This document shows, piece by piece, positions 22,800 to 36,439 of a stretch of DNA of 64,000 bases. Positions within the stretch are counted from its first letter, which is position 1; each line of letters starts with the position of its first letter. Origin of the DNA: Pogonophryne albipinna (Eukaryota; Chordata; Actinopteri; Perciformes; Artedidraconidae); assembly GCA_028583405.1 (NCBI GenBank), contig CM053248.1:23362543-23426542 (forward strand). The letters run 5' to 3'. The translations under genes were made by a program, and so were the position numbers. Below the pieces are notes generated by a model. The model searched no databases. It saw nothing but the letters and a program-made list of their open reading frames with translations, and was not told the origin of the DNA.

Positions 22800-24530
22800 G
22801 GTGTGAAAGCTCCAATCGTGTCTGAATTGGCTTTAGGTGAACATAGGGACAGTACATTTGCTGTACCTGATACAGAGGCACTGACTGCCTGTCTAATTTG
22901 CATGATTTTGTCAGTGGAGAAGGAGGCAAAGTCTTTGCAGGCCCTGGTGGATAGAAATTCTGAGGCTATCGACACTGGGGGGTTTGTTAGTCTGTTGACG
23001 GTAGCAAACAAGACACGTGAGTTGTTTTTATTTTTGCTAATGATGTCAGAGAAGAAAGACTGTCGTGTTTTTTTTATTTGCTGACTATAGAAACCGAGTT
23101 TCTCTTTATATATGTCCAAGTGAACCTGGAGATTTTTTTTTTCTCCACCTGCGTTCAGCTTTTCTGCACTCAGTTTTTGCTGTTCTCACAGTCATGGCTT
23201 TTCTCCATGGAGATATTTTCTTGCCAGATACTTCCTTTATTTTAATGGGAGCGATGGTATCCATGACATTTGTTATTTTAGAATTAAAATGATCAACTAG
23301 CTTTACTGAGAAGTTAGCATGGGCAATTGAGGGAGTAAAAATCTGGGAAAACATTTCCTCTGCATTTTCAGTTAAGTGACGTCTAGTGGTTACCTCTTTC
23401 TTAACAGTTGTATGGACGGTAATAGAGCTCTCAAAGAAAACACAGGAATGGTCGGAGAGCGCTACATCAGTCACCACAAGCTTAGAGATGTTCAGACCCT
23501 TTGATACAATTAAGTCCAGGGTGTGCCCCTTATTGTGCGTCGGACCCTTGACATGCTGAGTCAGTCCAAAATTGTCGATAACACAAAACAGTTCTTTAGC
23601 CCCTCTGTCCTCAGGGTTGTCAACATGGATATTAAAATCGCCAACAATGATTAAACGGTCAAAGTCAATACACACTATAGACAACAACTCGGTAAAATCA
23701 TCAAAAAAGCTTGCACAGTATTTGGGTGGTCTGTAGATCTTTAGGAAAAGAGCTCGAGAGGAGCATTTCAACTGAAGGGCCACATATATTCAAAAGAAGC
23801 AAAGTTTCCATACATAGTCTGCTTGCATTGAAATAAGTCATTAAACAAAATAGCTACTCCACCCCCTTTCTTATGCAGTCTTGCCTGACTCATAGAATTA
23901 AAGTTGGGAGGAGTTGATTCTATAAGAACAGCTGTGCTGTTGTTTTGGTCTAACCAAGTTTCAGTTAAAAACATAAAATCCAGGTTGTGCTTGGTGATAA
24001 AATCATTGATTAAAAATGATTTACCTGCTAAAGACCTGACATTTAATAAATCCAGTTTGAGTGTGTTTGACATACCACCACTCTGACTGTTAACGACAGA
24101 CCGTGGAGCACGTGGAATCACTACACAATTTGATACATTACATACATTAAGACGGATGTCCTTGGATCCTCTGTTCTCAGTCCGAGTCGCCAGCCTGTGT
24201 AAGCAGGCCACAACACAAATAGGACGCTGCACTGGTATAGAAGCCTCTGGTCGTTGGGTGGCGCCAGAGAGCGAGACGGCAGGCGAGGAAACAGTGGCCT
24301 TGGATGACACCGCCGAAGAGGGGGGTGTGTCAACGTGGCGGTGGAAAAGTCAGGGAGAGGTCTGAACAGCGTGATGCATGTTAGCCACTAGCATGCGGCT
24401 ACCAAGACTGCTGGGGTGGATTCCATCAGTGCCGAAGAGGGCGGGTCGGTCCCAAAATAGATTGAAATTGTCAATAAAACCAATGTTAAAACATTTCAAA
24501 TCTGTTGGCGGTAATCCCAATCTGTGATCT
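22800..24530 (-). mobile_element. L2/CR1-type LINE fragment: ORF1 esterase end and ORF2 endonuclease, no RT
   Basis: On the minus strand the segment first reads LPPTDLKCFNIGF, then FGTDGIHPSSLGSRML, then a stop near 24350. DGIHP is the Asp-x-x-His block of the SGNH esterase in ORF1 of L2/CR1-group LINEs. Next, 24310-23106 (one frameshift near 23775) carries endonuclease motifs in order: LNVRSLAGKSFLINDF, FLTETWL, GGGVAILF, YRPPKY, LIIVGDFNIHVDN, TLDLIVSKGL and LSDHSC. A linker continues to about 22800, where the element stops before any reverse-transcriptase motif. The usual LINE defect is 5' truncation; here the 3' half is lost, probably by deletion or later insertion. Not functional. Confidence 0.8.
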
Positions 24531-27059
24531 TTGATGCGTCACGTCATTTCAAAACGTGAAGCTGCCCCTAACCAAGCCAATGTATTCTAGGTAAACCCTG
24601 TGGTCTATAAACTGTCAGTCCATCACTGCAGTAGTAATGTACTAAATTCTAATGTGATGTACACAATTAGCTTTTTTGCCCACCCAACAGCAAATAACCC
24701 AAAGATATTATGTTTAACAGGAGGCAAAGAAAAGCAAAACAATTTTACAATAAAATGTTCCACCGAAAAAAGGCCACAAATTTGATATAGTATCGAAAAA
24801 CACAGATTGGCACCAAGATGTCCTATTACCCATGTTGCTCAGAGTTGCATGCAATAGGGCTGCAAGATCCCTATTACCTCAGTGTAGGAGCCTTTAGTTA
24901 TCAACACAAATTACCCCTAATAAGGTGGGCTGCAGTAATGAAAAGTGTCTTCCTGAAGTTTTCTCATATTGTGGGTCGAATAGACGCTTGAGCAGATGGC
25001 CTGGCAGATAAATGCCTCCAACACGTCTCATACTCAGAGTAAAACTGATTTGGTGAAACAAGACCAAAAATTAGACAAGGAAACGCATCTGAATGTATCA
25101 TTACCCAACTAATTAACGCTGACTGTGGTTCCAATCAATTAAGCCTTTAATATAAATGTAAATGTGATCAGCTCCATGTAATTAACTGCGGGTGGATTGC
25201 TAGACAGAGAGGCATGGCTTTAGGCTTTAATTCATGATGATTGCGTGAAGTGTTTGTTTCCGAAGTCACATGCTTCACGTCGGAGCTAAATCAGCTAGCT
25301 TGTTGTTTAGCCGCAGGAAGCATCCTGTCCTCCCCTGATGGAGGAATTTGTTCTCAGCTTTGCAGTCTGCTGAGTGGATATTAATGCACCTGACTGGCTG
25401 CCCTGCGGCTGTTTCCTCAACATGCCTTGGCTTAGAAAGAGAAATAAATGGCTGGAAATCTAAGGCAGGGGATGATAAAAGACATGGAGGAAAGCTAGGG
25501 GAAAAGGAAACGAGATAATAGTATAACAGGGAAAGGAATGGGGGTTTAATGAGCTCCACTTTCTCGTGAGATGCGTTTACCTGTGAGGATATTGGTTTCT
25601 TCCTGATGTGTTTGAAGACCTGTAAAGCTAAACAATCCAACCGCAAAACTGGGATTCCCCTCTGAGCCCGGCTGCTTTCCATTCGTACGTCATTTGGGGG
25701 TCTGAGTGGGAAAATTCGATTGGACCTTTGGGATTCTGATCAATACATCTTTACTGCAAGTGCTGATTTAAGCCTTGAGTGGGAGACACCGACAGACACC
25801 AGATACTGAGAACACCTCAGCAGTCTTTGCTTCGGTACAGTTTTTACAAGAGCTTCAAAAGCTCTTAACACAAAACGGTATACTTAGACTTAATGTAGCA
25901 TGCAAATTAGAAACAAATGCATCCTTAAGTAGGTAATCCATGATACGTTAAGTTATTGTTAGATTTGAATATTGTGGGTGGGTTTTATACTGTATGAGAT
26001 CTATGTTGTTTTGTTTGTGATTATGCCCCTTATAGTGAATGGCCCAGTGCTGTCAACCAATCTTATATCTAAATATATCTAAATTACTTTAAAACGAGGT
26101 ACGCAATGGCAAGGATGTACTAAAACAACATGAACTTATACATAATGCACACATAAATATGTACAATTCAATATTTACTGTTGATATCAAACTGTAAAGT
26201 CTTACTTACTTGTACTTACCTATTTTAAGTTGAAATGTATCTGTATCCATTATAAAACAAACAAAATATTTCGCTATATTTAATATGGAAAATTAAGCCT
26301 ATTGTATTGATTTTATTTTCGGATCCTGAACGAGACCGCCGCCAGAGCGCGTCTCCCCGTTACCTGCAGAAGGAAGCCATGCACGCAACGCAGCCCCGCT
26401 CTCTTTAACTCCAGGGGACTTTCTGCCGCTTTCCTCGGTGGTGCAGTGCTGATCGTTTCACCACAGAGGAAAGCACTTCACAAATTGCAGTAGGCCTACC
26501 CATAAGGAGCTGTACAAATGCCGTAGTTTTTGTGTGGCTGTGTCTTTAGTTGAAAGCCCAGTGGCCATCTGCTCATCTCTCATCGAAATAATATGCTACA
26601 AAGGGGCGGACTGGCCATCTGTGTGTTGAACTTTCCTGTCGGCTCCCAGACCGTAGTCGAGGAGGGCAGAAGCAACAAGCTTCTGGTTCAATAACCCACT
26701 TTAGCTTAAATGACTGGAGGGAGGCGAGCTCTTCTTGGGAGGCCGTTGCATTTATTTAGTTGTTCTTCTGTTTCACAAAATACATCACATACCTCTGTTT
26801 TTCTGCTTCCTCGTTTCACTTCCAGAAACATACACACGCTCGCTCTACCATCCACACACACACGCACACGCCACCCCCCTCTCTCTCTCTCTTAAAGGGA
26901 CAGCGATCTCATCTCACTCTGCATGACCTTAATATCATAACATGTGTGTTCTGGAGAATCACAGAACGGACGATCGTCCTTATTATTATGCCGTTTAAAC
27001 CAATTATTTAAATTAGTTTGTTAAATTCGGCGTCATGTAGGCCTAAGTTGCGCTGACAG

Positions 27060-27187
27060 GTCCACACACTGCTTCCCCGCAGCGAGGCTCCCCCCGCCCT
27101 CCTGTTGATAATTCACGATCGTCGGCACGCTGATAGCAATTTTTTTTTTGTCATGGCACTTCATATCAAAAAGGTTGCCGACCCCTG
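27060..27187. mobile_element. hAT fragment, right end
   Basis: GGTTGCCGACCCCTG (27173-27187) is the exact reverse complement of the left terminus of the hAT at 39840 (CAGGGGTCGGCAACC). A GCAGCGAGGCTCCCCCC word at 27079-27095 recurs inverted near 43501-43517. No matching left end or target duplication was found, so this is a partial copy. A CAGTGGCGGACTGGCC-like word near 26602-26617 suggests further hAT debris just left. Confidence 0.5.
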
Positions 27188-27687
27188 GCTTATGGTAAGA
27201 AAACGGTAAACCGCAGTTTACATTAATTAACTTTAGCTTAAAAGCCTTTATGGAAAATGTAAGAATTCATAAACAATGTCCATCAAGTTTAACATAACCA
27301 CACTGTTTGGATGTCGCATTTCTTTTGAAAAGAAAATGACTATCAGTACCTTTTCATCATGAAGGTTTTTCTTCTCAAACTAAAACGAGATGTGCTGAAT
27401 ACTGAAGTTCAGGTTCTCCCTTTAGTCCCAGTAGAGGTTAAATGTGATGAATTATAGCCTGGTTCTTCCTCCCCAGTGAATTCACGTCCTCTGGGGTGCG
27501 CCAACTTTAATTCCATGATGTGCATCTGCGTCTGTATATGCTCTTCATTTGTGTTTATAGTACAGATGGTTTTGTGATCTGTTTCTCGACACACATCGCT
27601 GCCTTTTCACATGTTTGTGTTCCTCTGTACAGTATGTACATGTTCATCTGTGTTTAATTGTGTGTCCTCTGCCTCTCTTTGTCCCAG

Positions 27688-27842
27688 GTGACTGGGGTGA
27701 GCGTGTCCCCTGGGAAGGACCAGCTGGTGGTGTTCCACACTAAGGACAGCAGGGACCTGGTGGTGTGCCTGCAGGGCATGGTGCCCTCCAATGAGAGCCG
27801 CATCGGGGAGCTGGTTGGCACCCTACTTAGCCACTTCAAGAG
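27688..27842 (+). CDS. myo1d: myo1d exon: TH1 PH-like end
   Basis: Acceptor TCCCAG|GTG; donor AAGAG|GTAAGT. It encodes residues 264-314 plus two bases of a split Ser codon. [20 protein letters not shown] and SRDLVVCLQ are the later strands of the PH-like fold. [17 protein letters not shown] is the conserved C-terminal helix that follows it. The next exon, 27 kb away, supplies the third base of the codon (AG|T). Confidence 0.93.
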
Positions 27843-28140
27843 GTAAGTGCCGGGGCAGCAAAGGGCAACAAGCGGTTAAAGGAGCTACATTGGTAGTTTA
27901 TCTAGATATTTGTAACTGCTGAAATGATGCTCAAGGTCTTAAATAGCTGCTTAAAGTTGAGGTTAACACAACCTTTTGTTTTTCTAGTTTTTGCTCAGAT
28001 AACCACTTTGACTTAGTAATCATTTTATTTCTCAACTTAAACCAATGCGCTGTATTTAGTTCAGCCTCCAGCAGTATTGCAGATCAAAGGTAGCCTAAAA
28101 TGACAATTACTTATTTCTGAAGGTAACAGCGCTAGGGATT

Positions 28141-28200
28141 AAGATAAGATAAGATAATAATTATTGATCCCAATTTGGGAAATGTTTGCGTTGCAGCAGC
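28141..28200 (-). repeat. LINE 3'-tail-like repeat
   Basis: AAGATAAGATAAGATAATAA followed by TTATTGATCCCAATTTGGGA and a GCAGCAGCA-type end. On the minus strand this reads as a LINE-type 3' end (…TCCCAAATTGGGATCAATAA…) finished by a (ATCTT)n microsatellite. Related tails are at 40571-40620 and 47016-47150. Confidence 0.5.
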
Positions 28201-29383
28201 ATATTACACATATTATATTATACAGTATATCGCTAATTGACTGAATGATTTTCTTTTCTTTTTTTTCTACATCGCTATTAGGGCACTTTAAACTACATTG
28301 CTATAATAAACAATATGTTATTTAGCTCTCCAGAATTATTTAGAGATGGTTGACGTGAAGTGGTATGTCTGCGAACCTTCTCTTTTCTATAATTCTAACA
28401 TCACGCATCTCCATTATCTCGCCTTTTGCAGCAGGATTATGAGTCGGATGTAGTGCACGTCACAGATGTCCTCACTTGATTTCTAACATTCAAACCAAGC
28501 TTGAGAGTCTCTTAAGGACAGGACATTGTGAAGACTACTGGTCACTATGTTCTCCACCTCTTCAGCAGAGAAAATCATAAATATAGATTCAATCCTTCAT
28601 CGTACTGGCACCTTCTCTTACGGTCTGATTCACTGAGGTTCACTTCAGGACTGTCCCTTTTCATATTGCTCTCAGAACTACAAAACATGATGCACAAAGT
28701 AAATCCACTGTTAAAAACCTTTTGGAAATCAAAGAATGGACACAAATAACAACCTTTAAAAATCATTCAAATGAACATTAGTTGTGTGAAAAAGTATTGC
28801 ATCGTGAACACGAGGTACCATCTCAGTATCTCCTCCTTTGTTTATTGAATTTGAGCTCAGTTCACATGAGGTCTTTCTTACTGCAGCAAATCTACTTGTC
28901 ATCACCACTTACATCAGAACAAAATCAAGCACGCACCATCTTCCTTTAACACCAGATTTGTTGTCCTGACTTCACTCTTTTTTGTACATTTTACAAAATG
29001 AACCACTCGTCAAGTAAACGTTTAAGCTTTTGTTTATGTTATAAAATGAGTAGCTGTCACGTGTTATTAATTGTGTAGCATTACAATCTTCAGCCAATGT
29101 TAACAAGCACTCCATCCCTGTCATTACAAGCTCCTTACACATGGTTAAGTATCACATCAGCAGGGAACTCTTTACTCCTTGAGCTGCTTCTTATTTCAAG
29201 CTCCAGCAAAACAATTCTGAATAAAATACATTGAATTCATTCCCACTTTCATCCTGTAGTTTAATCCCAGGAGAGGTTGACACTGTCACCTTAGTTTACA
29301 TTGATGTACACACACAGAAATGGAGGAAAAAGGAAACGAAAATACTGCTGAAATGTTAGAAAACCCTCACATCAGGAGGCATT

Positions 29384-29445
29384 TACATTACATTACATGT
29401 CACTTGTTAGACGCTTTTATCCAAAGCGACTTACAAACTCAATAC
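29384..29445 (-). mobile_element. L2 LINE 3' tail, second copy
   Basis: On the plus strand (CATTA)n is followed by TTAGACGCTTTTATCCAAAG and CGACTTACAA. This is the same L2 3' terminus seen at 9795-9860, in the same orientation (minus). Only the last tens of bases are recognisable, which is typical of extreme 5' truncation. Confidence 0.7.
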
Positions 29446-29690
29446 TCAATCATTTAAAAGCTATGGGGCTGGCTGATGTATTGTAGAGAACTGCATCGGT
29501 CCTTCAGGGTCATGTTTGTTGGCAGACATGTCCTGTGTGGAAGTCAGACAAGTCTAGATTTTTTTTTTCATTTACTGCATAGAGAACATCTGCAAGTCCA
29601 ACCTTTTGTCCCTAGTTTAGCCCAGAGCACTTTGTTTTAATCATTTGAATGTATTGGTCATTCAATCAATCTCTACTGCTAGAAATAGCT

Positions 29691-29725
29691 CCTGCTTGGT
29701 GCAAAATGTGTTTGCACCAAGCAGG
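29691..29725. repeat. Perfect 15-bp hairpin, 5-nt loop
   Basis: CCTGCTTGGTGCAAA (29691-29705), loop ATGTG, then the exact complement TTTGCACCAAGCAGG (29711-29725). No transposon ends or target duplications surround it. It lies in intron 6, transcribed in either reading sense as a stem-loop. It is shorter than a typical pre-miRNA stem. Confidence 0.85.
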
Positions 29726-30054
29726 AATCACCATAGTTGAATATCAAAGTCAATGCTAAAGCTGAAGTTCCTCTAATGACTGATAGATGCTCTGATTACC
29801 AGGGGTGACTAATGTTCATTTGAAATAGTCATTTGAAAGTAAAGACAGTAAGTTGGGGCAAAGAGGCTATTTCCATCACTGCTTGTGGGATTCAATTACT
29901 AGATGGTGTTTAGTTATGGTGTGTTGAAGTGGCTAAATCAATGACGTAGCAAATGTTTTGTTTTTTTTCCACACAATGGTGGTTTTTATAGCCAATTGCA
30001 ATGACTTCTAATGTGGATTGTTGTTCTTTCTAGAATACAGTATATTAACAGAGG

Positions 30055-30440
30055 CTGTCCTTCACACATTAGCATGCTAACATGCTGATGTTGCATGCTC
30101 ACCATCTTAGTACCTAGTACTATCTAGCGTGCTAAATATTTGCTATTTATTACTAAACAGAAAGGTGAATTTGGTTTTTGGTATTTAAATACAATGTTGA
30201 TCAAATTGTTGTACTGGATGAAAAGTCAGGAACCGCAGTGGTAGAATGTACGGGATCATCAATATATATAACAGTTTGTGACAATTCATCCAACAGTTGT
30301 TTAAACTGATAATGTCACCTTCATGGTAACGTTAGAAGCAAAGACAGGGGACCACTAAAGTTAATTCATCCTCTGGGGAGCATGAAACATTTCATTGTAA
30401 TCCATCTCACAGTTGTTGAGAGATACTACCCATCTTTGCC
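30055..30440. repeat. Teleost interspersed repeat
   Basis: TTAGCATGCTAACATGCTGA, then CATCCTCTGGGGAGCATGAA and AATCCATCTCACAGTTGTTG. These blocks are familiar from a dispersed fish repeat in which such words follow one another at similar spacing. No coding potential or defined ends are visible. Recognition is from memory. Confidence 0.4.
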
Positions 30441-31867
30441 AAAATATAGATTTCTGGCTGCTATAGAACAGCACCCATTTCTAAACATCCCTTTAAAAAG
30501 AAAATGTCAACAACAAAATTCGAAATGCAAAATAAGAGTTTAATTATACCAAAACAAAATCAAAGAGTAAAACACATTGTAGTCCTTTCAGATATTTTGA
30601 TGACTATACATCTGCTGTGATTGCTGTTTTGATGAAGCTTTTCACTGATTATTCAATTGACTTCTCCACGATAGTCTGGCACATGTATTGATTCACGTGT
30701 TCATGTTTACCTCTCTTTGTGTGTATAATTATGTGAGAGAGACAGATGGGGCGTGTGCATGCAGACAGATGTGTGTATGCGCGTGCTGCTTCACCTGTGT
30801 GTAGGGGAGTTGTGCCTCTGCTCCAGCATTGCCAGTCTGTGATGCTATCTTGTTCCATTGTGGAGCCCATTTTCTCTGTAGGTGTCTGGCTTTGAAAGGC
30901 CCCCTGTAATGACCCTCCATGTGTTCCGCATGCCGACTCATCCATCACTCTACAACACCGGCAGAACAAAGAGCACATGAGCAAAAATGTGTGTGTTATC
31001 CTGATTGGTGAATGTTTGTGTGCATTGGGAGGAATTCCTGCAGGGCTCTCTGCACTCATACAACTGTGTTTGTGCATCTTGAGCGTGCAGCGTCCGCGCC
31101 GCTGCAGCTCCCTGCAGATGAGGCTTTAACCTTTATCTCCCCTTCAGCATGCTGCAGAGTGCACAATATGCACAACAGGCGAGCAGGGAGAAGGGCAGCT
31201 TACAGCAGCAACAAAGCAACACGTTATCCTCCTCAAAGTGACAGCGAGGCCAACGCAGAGTGACACCGCTGCTGGGAATAAACCCTTAGCTTTGTGCAGA
31301 AACCTCACATTTCTGTGAGGCTGGATTTGTTTTTGACAGTTTCTAAATCCGTATGGCATTAATCTGTTATTTTTGTATGTTATTCTGAATTTTGAGAGTT
31401 AGACCAGGCTGTTTGAAAGCAGTAACTTATCAATACCTCAACAAGTTGCCTCATTCTGAAGTGATTCATAGATTTTGGCGACACATACCTAAGAAGATAA
31501 CCTCCTTATGGACCATGACGCTTCAGTTGTCTGAAGAAATCCAGAAATACTTCTTCTTATTTTGCATAAAAGAGTGGGGGGGATTAGATTCCCATGCCTT
31601 CAGCTTCCCTCCTCCACACTCCATCCTTCCTTCTCCCCTCTCTCTCCTTTGTGCCTTTTTCCTATTTTAGACTACATCCCTTTAGTACTGATCTCAGTCT
31701 CAAGAACCCCTCGCAGCCCCCCCTCTCCTCTCTCTCAATCTTCCCCTTCTTCTCCCCTGGCTCCCCCTTCTTCATTTCTGGAGAGGAGAGGAGGCAATGA
31801 AATATTTAAGGCTGTGCTGCTGTTGAGGTCCTATATTTAGATGAGACAGAGCTACCCTCTCTGTCTC

Positions 31868-32073
<206 letters not shown>

Positions 32074-32285
32074 ACAGACATGCGGCCCACGCTGCAGCAC
32101 TCCCACCGTCCGCTGCCAGGATAGCAGAGCAGACACTCTGCATCTGTCACACACACTCAAAATAAATGAGACATTCAGGGGATCCGAAAGACCTTACTAT
32201 ACATTTCACAAGTTTGCATGCCTGTTGGAAGTATATTTTATATATATTCATATATACTATATTAGAAAAGCATTTATTCTTAACC

Positions 32286-32325
32286 CTGAATCAGATCAGA
32301 AATCCTTTATTTGATCGAAATGTAC
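32286..32325 (-). repeat. Short LINE-tail-like fragment
   Basis: TCAGATCAGAAATCCTTTAT followed by TTGATCG resembles the TCAGAATACTTTATTNATCC tails at 47016. It is only about 40 bp, so the call is weak. Confidence 0.3.
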
Positions 32326-33801
32326 ATTATATAGATGTATTAGGTTGACATAGGGAAGGTCTCTCTGGTTTCTAATATGTTGGTATTTTCATTTTAAATG
32401 TAGGATCATATACATTTCGACGACACTATTTCCATCAGTACAACAACAGAGTGAGGTCAGAGTTTCTGTTTTTCTGCTTTAATTATTTATATACTTATCA
32501 CTTTTACCTTGCACTTTTATAATCACGGTTAAGCTAATGTCAATGACAACACTTACTGCACAATTGTTAACATTCAAAACTACCCTCAAATATGTGCAGC
32601 AAGGGATGTCATTGAAACCAGCCTAACATAATTTAGAAAAGGGCAAAGTATGAATGATTTGAATTAATTGATGAATTAAAAACATTATTTCTGTTCAGAA
32701 ACTCAGAGCAGCAGAATGGGGAGTGTTATTATACTGACGGTTAGCTTTTATTTAACTAAAGATTTGCTGTTGTACAAAGACCTTTTTTGTTAGGGAGAGT
32801 CCAAAAATACTGAAACAGATGTAGTCAAATGTAATTGCTGTAAAATATGTTCTGTAGTTGTTTGAATTCCAGTTATCAGCCTGCTTCACTAAATTGTTTC
32901 TTTGGACCAATCACATTTTTAAATATTAATATTATACTTAAAGTTAATACATTTTCTTGAAATGTCTTACAATTTAGTAGGGCAGCGTTTGTTGGAAGAG
33001 ACACTTTCATCCCTTTGTGAGTTTAAAATAATGCCTTTATACATACTGGTTATACTCTCTTGTCCATAGCAAGTAAACATGTATACTATTTATGTACTTT
33101 TCAAAACACAATCACAAGTGCTTCACAATAAAAGCACATACAGAAAGTATGCTCCCTTCCAATGCCAGATATGCTCTCCCCACATACTGTGAGTGCGAAC
33201 AGTTTAAACCTGAGGGCAGACAGGTAAAGTACAAGTGTCACACTGAGGTGTAATAAACACAACATCTTCAAATGTCTTGCATCTTTACGAAAGCATTTAA
33301 TTTATTCATCATTCTATTTCTTATTGCTTATTTCTCTATCACATACTTCAACTCTGCTTCACACCTTCCCCACTGAGATCTGAATGCAAAAATAGCTTAG
33401 TGTTGAATTATTCATCCTCATCCTCGGCGCTCTCAGGTGGTACGCTCCATCAAATGTAACAAAACATCACTCTGACGCAGAAATGTTCTTGGTTCTGAGG
33501 AAAAGTGGGATGACAGGTCAAAGAGATGTGGGATGTTTTATATCTTGTTATTACAGTATCTTTTCTCGCTCCTGTTCTCTCTTTGTGTCAGTCAGGACAA
33601 AATGACACATTTGCCCCATGACCAACACGTGTAAATCCCTGCTTTCGATAATCTGCTCTGTCTTCCGGTCATTGTAGTGTCTGTGTTGTGTAAGTAGCTG
33701 GAATTGGTTTCTTTGAAAAGCACTGTGAATGTTTCTGTAGCAACAGCTGAGGTCAGTCTCCTCCGACTGCTACCACTGCTGTCAGTGTCCACAGCCAAAA
33801 A

Positions 33802-34006
<205 letters not shown>

Positions 34007-36439
34007 AGGAGTCATTGACAGGATTATATTAACCCAAGAGTGCTTTCGTCTGTGTGTGTTTTGGTGCATCGAGTAGCTTGATGGTTTTAAAGCTTAAATG
34101 GTTAATTGATTCATTGATGGTCAGAAAACAACAATTTTGAAGGTTGAAACATGTTGACTGTGGCAAAATAAAACTTGACGTTAAACACCTTGTTTTGAGA
34201 AATGGTATAAACCTTTTCTGTTCATATACCAAAAAAAAAAGCAAATGCCAGAAATTGCAGATTTTTTCATTAATAGACACATTTGAGTCATTACCAAAAG
34301 CATTCAGAGGGTCAGGACCCATCTTTGATTTTGATGTCAAGATGTCCGTTCAGTTCCCTGTTGTCCCACTGGAGGGAATGTGGCTGCAGCAGAGCTCAGA
34401 TAAACAATAACAGTACGGACACACAACAAAGGACCACAAGAAGCTCCATATAAAGTTTTAAACAATGTCGAATATATGTTAAATACAATGGACTTTTTTC
34501 TTGGTTTCATTACCTTTTAAAGAAAATATTGGATATTAACAGAATATTAACAAATGACTAAGTTGTGTGTCGTAACAATCAACAAGAGATTTCTCTCCAT
34601 ACTTTGTGGCCCTGGAGTTGTAAAACTATGAGGAAACAAAAGTGAGTCTCCAGTCATGTTAGCACTCTGTGAGGCTATACAGTACGAAGGCACAGTGGTG
34701 TAGGAGAAGGTGTAAGGTTTACTTTACTCACCTGCATGTAAGCATGCTAATAGTACATAAAGAGTTATTTTTTGAAAATTGCCTGAGATAAAAAGTCAGG
34801 GGATTGTCAAAATATTTACAATTCTTCCTGAGGGCAATATGAATGCCTCTTTAAAATGTTATGGAAATGTATCTAAAACGTATTGAGGTATTACAGCTTG
34901 GAATAAAAGGGTGGACTGATGGACAGATACTGCCATTTAAAAAAAGTAAACCGTATAATTCTTTGGAGCATTTCTCCTTTTTGAGAATTGTGTTAATTAG
35001 AGCGTGTAGCATCTTTTTCTGATCATCAGCGTCTTTTTTCAATTGATTCCAATGAAAACATTCTGTCCCATCCGGCCGTCTTGAGGAATAGCGGCCCGCC
35101 CAGCGTCTTTTTCCGGACTATCTGAAGGCGGTGAGTGTGTGACTTTTATTTGATCGTCCTCCTCCCTCACTCTATGGCTGTCAGACTGAGTGGAGAAGCT
35201 CATTCATAAAAAGTGTGAGTGCAAGAATGTTCTGGGTGGTGCACACAGTGAAAAAACACTGTCAAGCAAATATATAGTAGCACAAACAGATGATCAAATC
35301 CAAGGGGGCGATGATGCTTGTCTGTCTCACTAAAGCAATGATATGTTGTGGAAATATCGTTGTCATAGAAACATTAAAAAAGGTCTAGGAGCGCTTTTCT
35401 CATGAAACACTGGGAGGAAACGAGTCATCATTTTGCAACCCCTTACATTCATTTTTTGACCTTGTCGATCATGCCAAACCCAAGTTTGTGGACCGCTGCA
35501 TTAATCGATTGGTTTTTTCTACCCTCCTGGTGCTTGAGGCCTTCAGTGAGCACATCCTCCCCTTAGCTTCCTTCCTCTTTGTAAACTGTCCACACCTGTC
35601 TCCGTGACACAATGTACCTCATATCCATCTTCAAGCATGGCTACATCCATTCATACTTTCTCTCTCTTACTCTCGCTAACCTCCATCACCGCCTTTTGTC
35701 CTTTCCTGCCTCCCTCCCACTCACTCCTTCTGTCCTTGTCCTTCAGCGCCCCCCTCCTCACACTCCCTACAGTATGAGTCAGCAGGAGTGTGTGCGGTAC
35801 ACAGTCCTTCATTGATCTGTCAGAGTGATGCACTCATATTCTGTTGATGCCTCCTGCCCCTCTTTCCCTTAAGACCTGAGCGTTTAGCCTCCCCCTGCCT
35901 GCTCCTGACACTGCAGAAGGGATTTGGGGGAGCGCTAAGCCACACTGCTTCAGGGGATCAAGAAATTGGAGGAAAAAGTGTTAGTGAGTGTGTGTCAGGA
36001 CTAATGTGCTACTGTAAGAGGGGGGAGGTGAGATCAGAGTGGAAGGACAATACTGTAAAACATGCAAACATTGAGAAGGACATCGAGATGTAGAAGGTGT
36101 TGTGTTTAGAAAAGGTACTCTTCAGTCAAATGTGATTTAATTGTGATTCCATAGTCACAGTAGTTGACTCACTGCAGACATGTTGGCGTCAGTATGCTCT
36201 GCTCACTATCTTCCTTTCAGTTAGTGTTTGACTAAGATGGATGTTTAGTCACATTGTCTGCGTATGTCTTCATCATCTCCTTCCAAAGATGTATTAAAGC
36301 ACCATTGTTAGCTTAACTGATGACTGAATGATCGGTTGGTATGTGTGGTATAATTACAAATTATAGAGATGATTTGGTGTTCTTTCTTCTTTCGGTCCTC
36401 CCATGAATATGCAACAAAAAGCACAACAACTCAAATGTG

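Larger units (their letters stand above)
16679..27687 (+). other. myo1d: myo1d intron 5 (11 kb)
   Basis: GTATGG to TCCCAG. It contains a small hairpin (16991-17022), MITEs (19544-19985; 21446-21843 with a nested 21502-21653), a LINE fragment (22800-24530) abutting a TIR-like block, and hAT debris (about 26600-27187). I see no gene in 17030-19540, 19990-21440, 21850-22620 or 24540-26590. Position 20884-20985 is a pyrimidine-rich tract. Confidence 0.85.

Noticed and set aside
22781..24310. Minus-strand host gene with an endonuclease domain
   Set aside because: Motif order, frameshift and ORF1 remnant show a dead LINE.
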